A stretch of DNA of 64,000 nt from Oscillospiraceae bacterium (lineage in GTDB: Bacteria; Bacillota; Clostridia; Oscillospirales; Ruminococcaceae). Below the pieces are notes generated by a model. The model was not told the origin of the DNA. It ran no database searches and was given only the letters and a program-made list of their open reading frames with translations. Made by a program: the position numbers and the translations under genes. Position 1 is the first letter of the stretch, and the number at the start of each line of letters is the position of its first letter. The stretch is from the NCBI GenBank assembly GCA_017472735.1, contig JAFUOD010000018.1, forward strand, positions 1-64,000. Direction: 5' to 3'. Below are positions 32,358-40,054 of this stretch, piece by piece.

Positions 32358-33737
32358 ATGAAAAACATCACAGTTTCAGACATTACATTGAAATCTTTAA
32401 GCGCTCAGTCTCTTACCTTCAGAGAGAAAGCTGCAATTGCCAAGTCGCTTGACAGCTTGGGCGTTGACGTTATTGAGCTTCCCATGCCGGGCAGTGCCAA
32501 GGAAGAAGCAGTTGTTGATTCTACCATTGCGGCAAGCGTAACAAATGCTTGCGTTGCAATTCCCGTCGGCATGAGCGAGGAGACCTTGGAAACTGCATGG
32601 AGCTGCGTTAAAAACGCGGTATCGCCCTGCTTGCAGATCGAAATTCCCACCTCTACCGTGGGCATGGAATACATCTGGCACATGAAAGCGCCCAAAATGC
32701 TTTCTGCCGCTGAAAAGATGATTAAGCTTGCAAAAGAAAAATGCGAATGTGTTGAGCTTGTTGCGCTTGATGCTACCCGTGCCGAGCGTGACTTCTTGGT
32801 CGCTCTTTGCAAAATGGCTGCCGAGAACAGCGTATGCGCTGTTACTCTTTGCGATGATGCAGGTATTTTCTTGCCCGAGGATTTTGCAAAGATGGTTGCA
32901 GAAATTAAGGCACAGTGCGATGTTAAAATCTGCGTTATGCCCTCGGACGATATAGGAATGGCTTGTGCTTGCGCTGTTGCCGCTGTTAATGCAGGCGCCG
33001 ACGGTGTTAAGACCGCTGTAACGGGCTCGAGGCTTGCAGTTGATAGTTTTGCACAGATAGTTAAAATAAAGGGCGACGAGCTTGGCGTGTCGGTATCGGT
33101 TGACCTTACAAGATGCAACTTTGAAGCGAAAAACCTTAAAAACGTTTTTGAAACCGCAAAGACCGAAACCGCAAATGCCGAGATATTAAATGTTAATGAG
33201 GTTACGCTGACCGCAAACAGCACCTACCCCGAGGTTTGCGAAGCTATCAGCGCTTTGGGTTATGACCTTTCGGATGAGGACAAGGGCAGAGTTTATGAAG
33301 ATTTCCAGCGTCTTGCCCGCAAGAAAAAAGAGATAAGCACCAAGGAATTTGAGGCTGTTATTGCAACAAGCGCAATGCAGGCCCCCTCGACCTACCACGT
33401 TGAGAGCTATGTTGCAAACTGCGGCAACATTATTTCGGCAATGTCAAACATCACCCTTGTTAAAGACGGTGAAAAGCTTATGGGCGTTGCAACGGGTGAC
33501 GGACCTATTGATGCTTCGTTTAAGGCTATTGAACAGATCATAGGCCACCATTACGAGCTTGACGACTTTAAGATCACAGCGGTTACTCAGGGTAAAGAAG
33601 CTGTGGGCGAGGCTATTGTTAAGCTTCGTGCAAACGGCAAGCTTTATTCGGGCACAGGTATTTCTACCGACATTATCGGCGCTTCGATAAGAGCCTATGT
33701 AAACGCTCTTAACAAAATTGTTTATGCCGAAAACTAA
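32358..33737 (+). CDS. 2-Isopropylmalate-synthase-like protein, probably catalytically inactive
   Basis: A 459-residue protein with the LeuA layout: TIM barrel (1-270), linker, C-terminal LeuA dimer/regulatory domain (about 345-455: AMQAPSTYHVESYVANCGN, GDGPIDASFKAIEQIIG). The catalytic motifs are gone. D-T-T-L-R-D-G-E-Q has become SDITLKSLSAQS, the metal-binding H-C-H-N-D region reads CVMPSDDIG, and the G-E-R-x-G-N loop reads VTGSRLAVDS. The barrel frame (GVDVIELPMPGS, ALDATRAERDFL) is kept. It may act as a leucine sensor or scaffold rather than an enzyme. ATG 32358 lies after the T-box terminator; the frame is open upstream through it. Confidence 0.75.
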   Translation: MKNITVSDITLKSLSAQSLTFREKAAIAKSLDSLGVDVIELPMPGSAKEEAVVDSTIAASVTNACVAIPVGMSEETLETAWSCVKNAVSPCLQIEIPTSTVGMEYIWHMKAPKMLSAAEKMIKLAKEKCECVELVALDATRAERDFLVALCKMAAENSVCAVTLCDDAGIFLPEDFAKMVAEIKAQCDVKICVMPSDDIGMACACAVAAVNAGADGVKTAVTGSRLAVDSFAQIVKIKGDELGVSVSVDLTRCNFEAKNLKNVFETAKTETANAEILNVNEVTLTANSTYPEVCEAISALGYDLSDEDKGRVYEDFQRLARKKKEISTKEFEAVIATSAMQAPSTYHVESYVANCGNIISAMSNITLVKDGEKLMGVATGDGPIDASFKAIEQIIGHHYELDDFKITAVTQGKEAVGEAIVKLRANGKLYSGTGISTDIIGASIRAYVNALNKIVYAEN

Positions 33738-33755
33738 CATTTTAAGGTGATTATT

Positions 33756-36215
33756 ATGAAACTTTCATTTTCAACAGCCAATGTTAAAACCGCCTCGTTT
33801 TTAGAGCTGTGCGATACAGCAATGGGCTATGGCTTTAACGCAATCGAGCTTTATGATTTAGATACTGCCAAAAGCTCTCACAAAGACGGACTTTTCTCGG
33901 CTCTTTCAAGGGCAGATGCCAAGCGCAAGCTTATAAACCGCCATATCGAGGTCTCGGCGCTTACTTACCCTGTTGACCTTGCCTCGGGAAAAGCCGACCC
34001 CACAGAGCTTTGCGAATATGTAAACGCTGCCGCCGATGCAGGAATTAAAAATGTTATTGTTTTTGCGTCTGTTAAAGTTAGCAGCGAGGTTTTAAAGGAT
34101 TATTTAATGCCTGCCGTTAAGCTTGCCGAAAAGGAAGGCGTAAGAGTTTTGATGGATTCGGTAGGAGACTATGCCGATACGGTTAAGCTTGTTAAGGTGT
34201 TCCGCAAGTTTGCGTCCCCTGCAATGGGCGCCTGCTGGAATGTAAGAGAGACTTACTTTAAGGCTAAGGAATCTGCCGAGGATACAATTACAAACCTTGG
34301 CGCATATATCGGTTATGTTCGCTTGGGCGATGTTAAAGACGGCAAAGATGTTCTTATCGGCGAGGGAGAGCTGCCTGTTTCGGAGGTTTTGGACGCTTTG
34401 CGTTCGCTCAACTTCGACGGTGCGTGCGAATGTGCATGGAACGACGAGATCATCGACCCCGACATAGTCCTCACCCACTTTGCAAGCTTTATTGAAAGAA
34501 AAACAAGCGAGAGCAAGCCCAAAGCAGCACTTCATTATAACCGTTCTCACACCGGCACCTTCCCATGGAAGAAGTATGAGCTTTTGGACAAGACCTTCTC
34601 TCAGGTTTTAGATGTTGTTGCCGACACCTACCCCGACCAGTACGCTTTTAAATACACCACTTTAGACTATACAAGAACATATTCCGAGTTCAGACGTGAC
34701 GTTGACCGTGTTGCCGCCGCCCTCATTTCTTTGGGCGTAGAACCCGGCCATCACGTATCCATCTGGGCAACAAACATTCCTCAGTGGTTTTTGACCTTCT
34801 GGGCGGCAACAAAAATCGGTGCTGTTTTGGTAACCGTTAACACCGCTTATAAGATCCACGAGGCTGAATACCTCTTCCGCCAGTCGGATACCCACACCTT
34901 AGTAATGATAGACTCGTGCAAGGATTCAAACTATAAAGAGATCATGGAGGAGCTTTGCCCCGAGCTTAAAAACACAAAGCCGGGCGACCCGCTTTACTCC
35001 AAGGCTTTGCCGTTCTTAAGAAATGTTATTACCGTTGGCTTTGAGATGGAAGGCGCATTGACTTGGGAAAAGATGCTTGAGCGTGCAGATATGGTACCGC
35101 TTGAGGAAGTAAGACGCCGTGCGGCTGCCGTTAAGCCCGACGACGTTGCAAACATGCAGTATACCTCGGGCACAACAGGCTTCCCCAAGGGCGTAATGCT
35201 CACACACTCGAACATTTTAAATAACGGCAAGACTATAGGCGACAGAATGGACCTTTCGACTGCCGACAGAATGATGATCCAGGTGCCAATGTTCCACTGC
35301 TTCGGCATGGTACTCTCGATGACCTCGATGATGACACACGGCGGAACACTTTGCCCCATGCCTTACTTCTCGCCAAAGTCGTCGCTTGCCTGCGTTAACG
35401 ACGAGCACATAACCTGCTTTAACGGCGTTCCCACCATGTTTATTGCAATGTTTGGTCACGAGGACTTTGCAAAGACCGACTTCTCTTACATGAGAACAGG
35501 CATCATGGCAGGCGCTAACTGCCCGGCAGACCTGATGAGACGTGCTGCAGACGAAATGAATATGCGCGAGATAATCTCGGTTTACGGACAGACTGAAGCT
35601 TCGCCCGGATGCACGATGGGCGAGGTCAACGAAGATCTTTGGCACAGAGTTGAAACTGTTGGCTCTGCTTTCCCCGGCGTTGAGTGCAAGATAATCGACC
35701 CGGAAACAGGTGCAGAATTGCCCGACGGCGAAAACGGCGAATTTGTTGCCCGCGGCTTTAACATCATGAAAGGCTATTACAAAATGCCCAGAGCAACAGC
35801 TCAGGCTATTGATAAAGACGGCTGGCTTCATTCAGGCGATATTTGCTGCCGCACGCCCGACGGTTATTTTAAGGTTACCGGCAGACTTAAGGATATGATC
35901 ATTCGCGGCGGCGAAAACCTCTACCCCAGAGAGATAGAAGAATTTTACCTCACTCACCCCAAGGTCGAGGATGTTCAGGTAGTCGGCGTGCCCGACAAGC
36001 GCTACGGCGAAGAAGCCTGCGCGTGGATAATTCTTAAGGACGGCGAGGAAGCCACAATTGAAGACATGGTTGAATACGGCAACGCAAACATGGCTCGTCA
36101 CAAGGTGCCCAGATACTTTATCTTCACAAAGACCTTCCCCATGAATGCCGCAGGCAAGATTTTAAAATATAAAATGCGTGAGGATTCGGTAACCGTTTTA
36201 GGTATTGAAAAATAA
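33756..36215 (+). CDS. Fusion of a sugar-isomerase-like TIM barrel and an AMP-forming acyl-CoA synthetase
   Basis: An 819-residue fusion. Residues 1-250 resemble the xylose isomerase-like TIM barrel (AP endonuclease family 2 fold: MKLSFSTANVKTASFLELCD, YGFNAIELYDL, GYVRLGDVKDGKDVLIGEGE). Residues about 265-815 are an acyl-CoA synthetase: MQYTSGTTGFPKGVMLTH (ATP loop), YGQTEASPGCTMGEV, GWLHSGDICC, GRLKDMIIRGGENLYPREIE, and the catalytic Lys in MNAAGKILKYKM. In a Leu T-box operon, isovalerate is the natural substrate to propose. The role of the barrel is unknown. RBS AAGGTG; 18 bases after the LeuA-like stop. Confidence 0.85.
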   Translation: MKLSFSTANVKTASFLELCDTAMGYGFNAIELYDLDTAKSSHKDGLFSALSRADAKRKLINRHIEVSALTYPVDLASGKADPTELCEYVNAAADAGIKNVIVFASVKVSSEVLKDYLMPAVKLAEKEGVRVLMDSVGDYADTVKLVKVFRKFASPAMGACWNVRETYFKAKESAEDTITNLGAYIGYVRLGDVKDGKDVLIGEGELPVSEVLDALRSLNFDGACECAWNDEIIDPDIVLTHFASFIERKTSESKPKAALHYNRSHTGTFPWKKYELLDKTFSQVLDVVADTYPDQYAFKYTTLDYTRTYSEFRRDVDRVAAALISLGVEPGHHVSIWATNIPQWFLTFWAATKIGAVLVTVNTAYKIHEAEYLFRQSDTHTLVMIDSCKDSNYKEIMEELCPELKNTKPGDPLYSKALPFLRNVITVGFEMEGALTWEKMLERADMVPLEEVRRRAAAVKPDDVANMQYTSGTTGFPKGVMLTHSNILNNGKTIGDRMDLSTADRMMIQVPMFHCFGMVLSMTSMMTHGGTLCPMPYFSPKSSLACVNDEHITCFNGVPTMFIAMFGHEDFAKTDFSYMRTGIMAGANCPADLMRRAADEMNMREIISVYGQTEASPGCTMGEVNEDLWHRVETVGSAFPGVECKIIDPETGAELPDGENGEFVARGFNIMKGYYKMPRATAQAIDKDGWLHSGDICCRTPDGYFKVTGRLKDMIIRGGENLYPREIEEFYLTHPKVEDVQVVGVPDKRYGEEACAWIILKDGEEATIEDMVEYGNANMARHKVPRYFIFTKTFPMNAAGKILKYKMREDSVTVLGIEK

Positions 36216-36230
36216 TAAGGAATGATAAAA

Positions 36231-37052
36231 ATGCAGCATATAATCGATTGTCACTGTCATGTTTACCCCGATAAGATAGCCGAAAAAGCGGCAGAAGCTA
36301 CGGGTAAGTTTTACAGCTTGCCAATGGAATATAACGGTACGATCGGAACTGTTTTTGAAGAGGCTAAAAAGTCGGGCGTTTCGCACTGCGTAATATTCTC
36401 AGTGGCAACAAAGCCCTCGCAGGTGCGCTCGATAAACGAATTTATTGCGGCAACTGTTGCAAAAAGCCCTGAGTTTTTCACAGGTCTGGGTGCGCTTCAC
36501 CCCGACAGCGAGGATATAGAGGGCGACATTGAGCATTTAATGTCGCTTGGCTTAAAGGGCGGAAAGCTTCACCCCGATATTCAGGCGTTTGAGATAGATA
36601 ACGAGAAAAGCATGAAAATATGCTCGATCTGCGAGGAAAAAGGCTTGCCTGTTTTGTTCCACACAGGCGACCGCAGATATGACTATTCTAACCCTAACCG
36701 CTTAAAGCCCGTTTTGCAGGCTCATCCGAATTTAACGGTTATTGCCGCACATTTGGGCGGCTGGTCTGTTTGGGAGGATGCTGTTAAGGAACTTGCTCAC
36801 TTTAAAAACCTTTATGTCGATTGTTCGTCAAGCTTGGCGTTTATGCCTCTTGAAAGAATTACCGAGATAATAAAAACCTTCGGCGCCGAAAAGGTGCTCT
36901 TTGGCACGGATTATCCTATGTGGAATATATCCGATGAGCTTGACAGATTCTCTCGCCTTGGTCTGAGCGACGAGGAAAGAGAGCTTATATTGTGCAAAAA
37001 TGCACAAAAGCTATTTGGTATAAAGCTTAATTGTGTCGAAAATAACGGTTGA
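36231..37052 (+). CDS. Amidohydrolase 2 family protein
   Basis: A 273-residue metal-dependent hydrolase of the PF04909 type. HIIDCHCHVYPDK carries the HxH metal motif, GGKLHPDIQAF and PVLFHTGDRR add ligands, IAAHLGGWSVWEDA and FGTDYPMWN the last His and Asp. Relatives hydrolyse or decarboxylate small cyclic or aromatic acids. It is the last gene of the Leu T-box unit, 15 bases after the synthetase; its substrate is unknown. Confidence 0.8.
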   Translation: MQHIIDCHCHVYPDKIAEKAAEATGKFYSLPMEYNGTIGTVFEEAKKSGVSHCVIFSVATKPSQVRSINEFIAATVAKSPEFFTGLGALHPDSEDIEGDIEHLMSLGLKGGKLHPDIQAFEIDNEKSMKICSICEEKGLPVLFHTGDRRYDYSNPNRLKPVLQAHPNLTVIAAHLGGWSVWEDAVKELAHFKNLYVDCSSSLAFMPLERITEIIKTFGAEKVLFGTDYPMWNISDELDRFSRLGLSDEERELILCKNAQKLFGIKLNCVENNG

Positions 37053-37078
37053 CAAACGGCTGTTTAATTTGATATTAT
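37049..37078 (+). promoter_or_regulatory. Promoter of the Ile T-box gene
   Basis: TTGACA at 37049-37054 with TATTAT at 37073-37078 (18-base spacer); it overlaps the end of the amidohydrolase gene. Confidence 0.65.
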
Positions 37079-37097
37079 AATAGCAATATATCACATT

Positions 37098-37375
37098 AAA
37101 GTATAAAAGCTGTGACGAAGACGGAACTGTCGCACAAATATTTCTCAGCGAGTCGGGTTTGGTGCAAGCCGACAGATATTTGACACTTCCCATCACTTCC
37201 GAGCTGAAGATCCGAACAATGCGTTGTGTAGGGTTTTTCGTGACTGCTGCGTTAATGCATACGGCTTGTTTGAGCCTGAGCGGCGTGAGTGTTATTCACG
37301 CAATTTGAGTGGTACCGCGGGTATGATTTTATCAGCTCGTCTCAAGAGAATTGAGGCGAGCTGTTTTATTTTTAT
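37098..37375 (+). ncRNA. T-box leader, specifier read as ATC (Ile)
   Basis: Stem I has GTGACGAAGA at its base and GTCGGGTTTGGTGCAAGCCG at its tip. The specifier ATC is read at 37192-37194, followed by ACTTC then CGAGC. GAGTGGTACCGCGG is at 37307-37320 and the terminator CAGCTCG-CTCAA/TTGAG-CGAGCTG with TTTTATTTTT at 37333-37373. The purine after the specifier is present (A). The leader is nearly the same as the next T-box (39722) outside the specifier arm. Confidence 0.92.
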
Positions 37376-37398
37376 CTTCACGAAAGGAGAAACGCAAA

Positions 37399-39672
37399 AT
37401 GACAACCAACAACCAAACTTCTTATCAGCTTATGGAGATCGCTTCGCGAATTAAGGAAATGCGTGAGATCATGGGCTGGACTGCCTTGGAAATGGCACAG
37501 AAGACCGAGGTTAGCGAAGAGGCTTATGTAACTTATGAAAATGCGGGTGCAGACCTGCCGTTTAGCTTTATTCACAAATGTGCGCTTGCTTTCGGCATCG
37601 ACTTAACCGACCTTTTGGAGGGTAATAATCAGGCAAGGCTTTCTACATATACAGTAACCCGCAAGGGCAAGGGACAGAAGACCGCCAAGGAGGAAGGCAT
37701 TGATATTGCCAATCTTGCTCCTAAATTCCGTGATAAGATCGCCGAGCCTTATTGGGTCAAATATGAATATTCGGCGCAGCAGCAAACCCAGCCCATTCAG
37801 CTTGACACTCACTCGGGTCAGGAGTTCGACCTTATCATCAGCGGCAGCTTAAAGGTTCAGGTTGGCAACCACATTGAGGTCTTGCACGAGGGCGACTCGA
37901 TCTATTACAACTCGTCTGTTCCTCACGGCATGATAGCTGTAGATGGCGCTGACTGTGTGTTTGTGGCAGTTGTTTTGCCCGGCGAGGACACCAAGGAAGA
38001 AACCGTTCGTTCGAGCGTTGTTAAGGCTGGCAGCTCGGAAAAGCTTATTGCCGAGAAGTTTGTTAAAACCGTCGAGGATGAAAACCATTGCTTAAAGAGC
38101 ATTGAATTTAAAAACACCGACACATTTAACTTCGGCTTTGATATTGTTGATGAGATCGCAAACAAATATCCCGATAAGCTTGCAATGATCCACATTGATA
38201 AGAATCACTTTGAAAGACGTTTTACCTTTAAGGATATGAAGCGCGCATCAAATCAGACAGCAAACTATTTAAAATCCCTTGGCATTAAGCGCGGAGACAA
38301 GGTAATGCTTGTTTTAAAGAGACATTATCAGTTCTGGTTTGCAATGGTTGCACTTCACAAGCTCGGCGCTGTTGCAATTCCTGCAACCAACCAGCTTAAA
38401 GAACACGATTTTGAATACAGATATGAAGCAGCAGGCGTTAACGCAATCATCTGCACCGCCGACGGCGATGTTGCGGATATTGCCGCAAGAGCAGCTGAGA
38501 ATTACGGTCAGCCTATTACAAAGATAATGGTTGGCGGTGCAAGAGGGGATTGGCACGACTTCGATGCTGAATATAACCTCTTTACAGGTAAGTTCGACAG
38601 ACCCGAGGATTGCTCGGCGGGATATGAGACTGCGCTTATGTTCTTTACCTCGGGCACAACAGGCAACCCCAAAATGGCAGCACACGCACACACTTATGCT
38701 TTGGGTCACTTTGTTACCGCAAAGTATTGGCACTGCTGTGAGCGTGAGGGCTTGCACCTTACCATCTCCGACACCGGCTGGGGCAAATCTCTTTGGGGCA
38801 AGCTTTACGGCCAGTGGCTCTGCGAGGGTGCAGTGTTCGTTTACGACTTCGACAGATTCGATGCAAGCGACATTTTGCCAATGTTCGCAAAATACCGCAT
38901 CACCACCTTCTGCGCTCCTCCCACAATGCTCAGAATGATGATCAAGGAAGACCTTTCAAGGTATGACCTTTCATCTATTCACCACATGACAACAGCAGGC
39001 GAAGCGCTTAACCCCGAAGTTTTCAGACAGTTTGAGGCGGCAACAGGCCTTCAGATAATGGAGGGCTTCGGTCAGACCGAAACCACCCTTGCCATTGCCA
39101 ACCTTTGGGGTGACGTTCCCAAGCTTGGCTCGATGGGCAAGGCTAACCCTCAGTTCGATGTTGACATTGTTGACCCCGACGGCAACAGCCTGCCAAACGG
39201 CGAAGTTGGCGAGATCGTTATTCACACCGACAAGACTGTGCCCTGCGGATTGTTTAAAGAATACTACAGAGATCACGAAAAGACCTCGGACGCTTGGCAC
39301 GACGGACTTTACCACACCGGCGACACCGCTTGGCGCGATGAAGACGGCTACTTCTGGTATGTATCCCGTATCGACGATGTTATCAAGTCCTCGGGCTACC
39401 GCATTGGCCCCTTCGAGATCGAATCGGTTATTATGGAATTGCCTTATGTTCTCGAGTGCGGCGTAAGTGCTGCCCCCGATGAGGTAAGAGGTCAGGTAGT
39501 TAAGGCAAGCATTGTTTTAACCAAGGGCACTCAGCCTTCTGACGAACTTAAGAAAGAGATCCAGCAGTATGTAAAGGATCACACCGCACCTTATAAATAT
39601 CCCAGAATCGTCGTGTTTAAAGATGAATTGCCTAAGACCATCAGCGGAAAAATTCAGAGAAACAAGCTTTAA
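37399..39672 (+). CDS. XRE-cupin-acyl-CoA synthetase fusion (proposed 2-methylbutyrate ligase)
   Basis: A 757-residue three-part protein. Residues about 10-75 are an XRE helix-turn-helix (RIKEMREIMGWTALEMAQKT, then SEEAYVTYENAG); about 115-200 a cupin (DTHSGQEFDLIISGSLKVQV, EGDSIYYNSSVPHGMIAV); about 240-755 an AMP-forming synthetase with MFFTSGTTGNPKMAAHAH, EGFGQTETTLAIANL, GLYHTGDTAWRDEDG, IDDVIKSSGYRIGPFEIE and the catalytic Lys in ISGKIQRNKL. The start at 37399 follows AAAGGAG after the T-box terminator. An Ile T-box makes 2-methylbutyrate the likely acid; substrate is inference. The regulator half may sense the substrate or amino acid. Confidence 0.88.
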   Translation: MTTNNQTSYQLMEIASRIKEMREIMGWTALEMAQKTEVSEEAYVTYENAGADLPFSFIHKCALAFGIDLTDLLEGNNQARLSTYTVTRKGKGQKTAKEEGIDIANLAPKFRDKIAEPYWVKYEYSAQQQTQPIQLDTHSGQEFDLIISGSLKVQVGNHIEVLHEGDSIYYNSSVPHGMIAVDGADCVFVAVVLPGEDTKEETVRSSVVKAGSSEKLIAEKFVKTVEDENHCLKSIEFKNTDTFNFGFDIVDEIANKYPDKLAMIHIDKNHFERRFTFKDMKRASNQTANYLKSLGIKRGDKVMLVLKRHYQFWFAMVALHKLGAVAIPATNQLKEHDFEYRYEAAGVNAIICTADGDVADIAARAAENYGQPITKIMVGGARGDWHDFDAEYNLFTGKFDRPEDCSAGYETALMFFTSGTTGNPKMAAHAHTYALGHFVTAKYWHCCEREGLHLTISDTGWGKSLWGKLYGQWLCEGAVFVYDFDRFDASDILPMFAKYRITTFCAPPTMLRMMIKEDLSRYDLSSIHHMTTAGEALNPEVFRQFEAATGLQIMEGFGQTETTLAIANLWGDVPKLGSMGKANPQFDVDIVDPDGNSLPNGEVGEIVIHTDKTVPCGLFKEYYRDHEKTSDAWHDGLYHTGDTAWRDEDGYFWYVSRIDDVIKSSGYRIGPFEIESVIMELPYVLECGVSAAPDEVRGQVVKASIVLTKGTQPSDELKKEIQQYVKDHTAPYKYPRIVVFKDELPKTISGKIQRNKL

Positions 39673-39688
39673 AAAATTGGTTTTGGTG

Positions 39689-39717
39689 TTGACAATTATA
39701 TAGGGACGTGGTATAAT
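39689..39717 (+). promoter_or_regulatory. Promoter of the Val T-box operon
   Basis: TTGACA at 39689-39694 and TATAAT at 39712-39717 with a 17-base spacer. Confidence 0.9.
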
Positions 39718-39721
39718 ACTA

Positions 39722-40018
39722 CAGTAAAGTGAAAAAGTGTTGACGAAGAAGGGTAGCTTCTTTTCCGGTTAAGAGAAACGGCGTTTGGTGCGAGCCGCCA
39801 TCGGGGAATTGTTACTTGTAGCTTCCGAGCTGAGAGGAAGAAAGGTGTTTAACAAATACCGAGTAGACCCTTTCCGTGATTGCTGCGTTAATGCATACGG
39901 CTTGTATGAGCCTGAGGGGCGTGATTCACGCAATTTGAGTGGTACCGCGGGATATAATTTGTAATTATACTCGTCTCAAAGAAGAAATATCTTTGGGACG
40001 GGTTTTTGTTTCTTTTTA
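39722..40018 (+). ncRNA. T-box leader, specifier read as GTA (Val)
   Basis: The specifier GTA is read at 39818-39820, followed by GCTTC then CGAGC at the same spacing as in the Ile T-box. GAGTGGTACCGCGG is at 39937-39950, and the terminator CTCGTCTCAAAGA/TCTTTGGGACGGG with TTTTTGTTTC at 39970-40017. It controls the second synthetase and, by read-through, the oxidoreductase genes; whether read-through reaches ilvE is unclear because of the hairpin at 45651. Confidence 0.92.
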
Positions 40019-40054
40019 AACTTCGCCCAAGGGTACAAAGAAAGGAAGAAAAGA

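Noticed and set aside
32405-33223. A minus-strand open frame inside the LeuA-like gene
   Set aside because: Serine-rich shadow frame opposite a gene with a clear fold and RBS.
37098-40018. Reading the T-box specifiers as TTC (Phe), from the TTC shared before CGAGC
   Set aside because: TTC would be identical in both leaders and lies next to the closing helix. Specifiers are normally followed by a purine and lie a few bases earlier; ATC-A and GTA-G fit this and match the gene content.
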